Shown here piece by piece: positions 5,675 through 5,741 of a stretch of 5,741 nt of DNA. The notes under the pieces were generated by a model that ran no database searches, was not told where the DNA came from, and worked only from the letters and a program-made list of their open reading frames with translations. The stretch comes from Verrucomicrobiaceae bacterium (lineage in GTDB: Bacteria > Verrucomicrobiota > Verrucomicrobiia > Verrucomicrobiales > Verrucomicrobiaceae): positions 1-5,741 of the forward strand of contig CANHTV010000257.1 in the NCBI GenBank assembly GCA_947463285.1, given 5' to 3'. Position 1 is the stretch's first letter; every line of letters begins with the position of its first letter. The position numbers were made by a program, and so were the translations under genes.

Positions 5675-5741
5675 ATGAAAACACCAAAAATCTGCTGTCT
5701 CCTGACAGCAATCGCCCTTGCTCAAAGCTCTCTCTTAGGGG
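5675..5741 (+). CDS. Start of a divergent gene for an exported protein (5' fragment)
   Basis: Only 22 codons plus one base are visible, reading MKTPKICCLLTAIALAQSSL and two more residues. The lysines at 2 and 5, the hydrophobic stretch 6-15 and an ALA motif at 14-16 look like a signal peptide with cleavage after residue 16. The two cysteines at 7-8 are followed by bulky residues and do not form an obvious lipobox. There is no good Shine-Dalgarno sequence before the ATG (AATCTTCACTGACC), as for two other starts here. The family cannot be identified from this fragment. It is transcribed away from the hydrolase gene and may share its control region. Confidence 0.6.
   Translation, partial: MKTPKICCLLTAIALAQSSLLG

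Overview
The window most likely comes from a member of the PVC group, probably a Verrucomicrobiota species (Prosthecobacter/Verrucomicrobium-like), with Planctomycetota as the alternative. The basis is the gene content: a PSCyt2/PSD1 (DUF1549/DUF1553) cytochrome-like protein, a DUF1080 protein and a large secreted alpha/beta hydrolase. These families are strongly expanded in that group. Coding DNA is GC-rich and the spacers are visibly richer in A+T. Start codons mostly lack a good Shine-Dalgarno sequence. No RNA gene, insertion sequence, CRISPR array or phage gene is visible.

Layout. Three genes lie on the minus strand and are transcribed from right to left. The first, 5411 to 3396, encodes a 671-residue exported serine hydrolase of the prolyl-oligopeptidase-like type. 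After a 165-bp spacer (3231-3395) full of inverted and direct repeats, the second, 3230 to 2061, encodes a 389-residue exported DUF1080 (3-keto-disaccharide hydrolase family) protein. It is followed by a probable intrinsic terminator (2003-2034). The third, starting at 1895 and running off the left edge, encodes an exported protein with a haem-binding-like N-terminus, a BIG2 domain, DUF1549 and DUF1553; its last part is outside the window. This third gene has no stop codon in the window. On the opposite strand, the long frames over 69-1091 and 3618-5246 are shadows. At the right edge a divergent plus-strand gene starts at 5675, and only its signal peptide is visible.

Function. All four predicted products carry an N-terminal signal peptide, so the region encodes cell-envelope or secreted functions, probably breakdown of carbohydrate- or ester-containing organic matter. 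The DUF1080 protein and the hydrolase may share a transcript. The PSCyt2/PSD1 gene lies beyond the terminator and is probably transcribed separately. The exact substrates cannot be read from the sequence.

The least explained part is the spacer 3231-3395. Bases 3282-3350 fold on paper into a seamless three-way junction of 21 Watson-Crick pairs. One of its loops is complementary to a set of 9-bp-spaced TCTTGAC repeats just outside the junction. This could be a leader RNA or a palindromic intergenic repeat. I see no clearly new protein system in the window.
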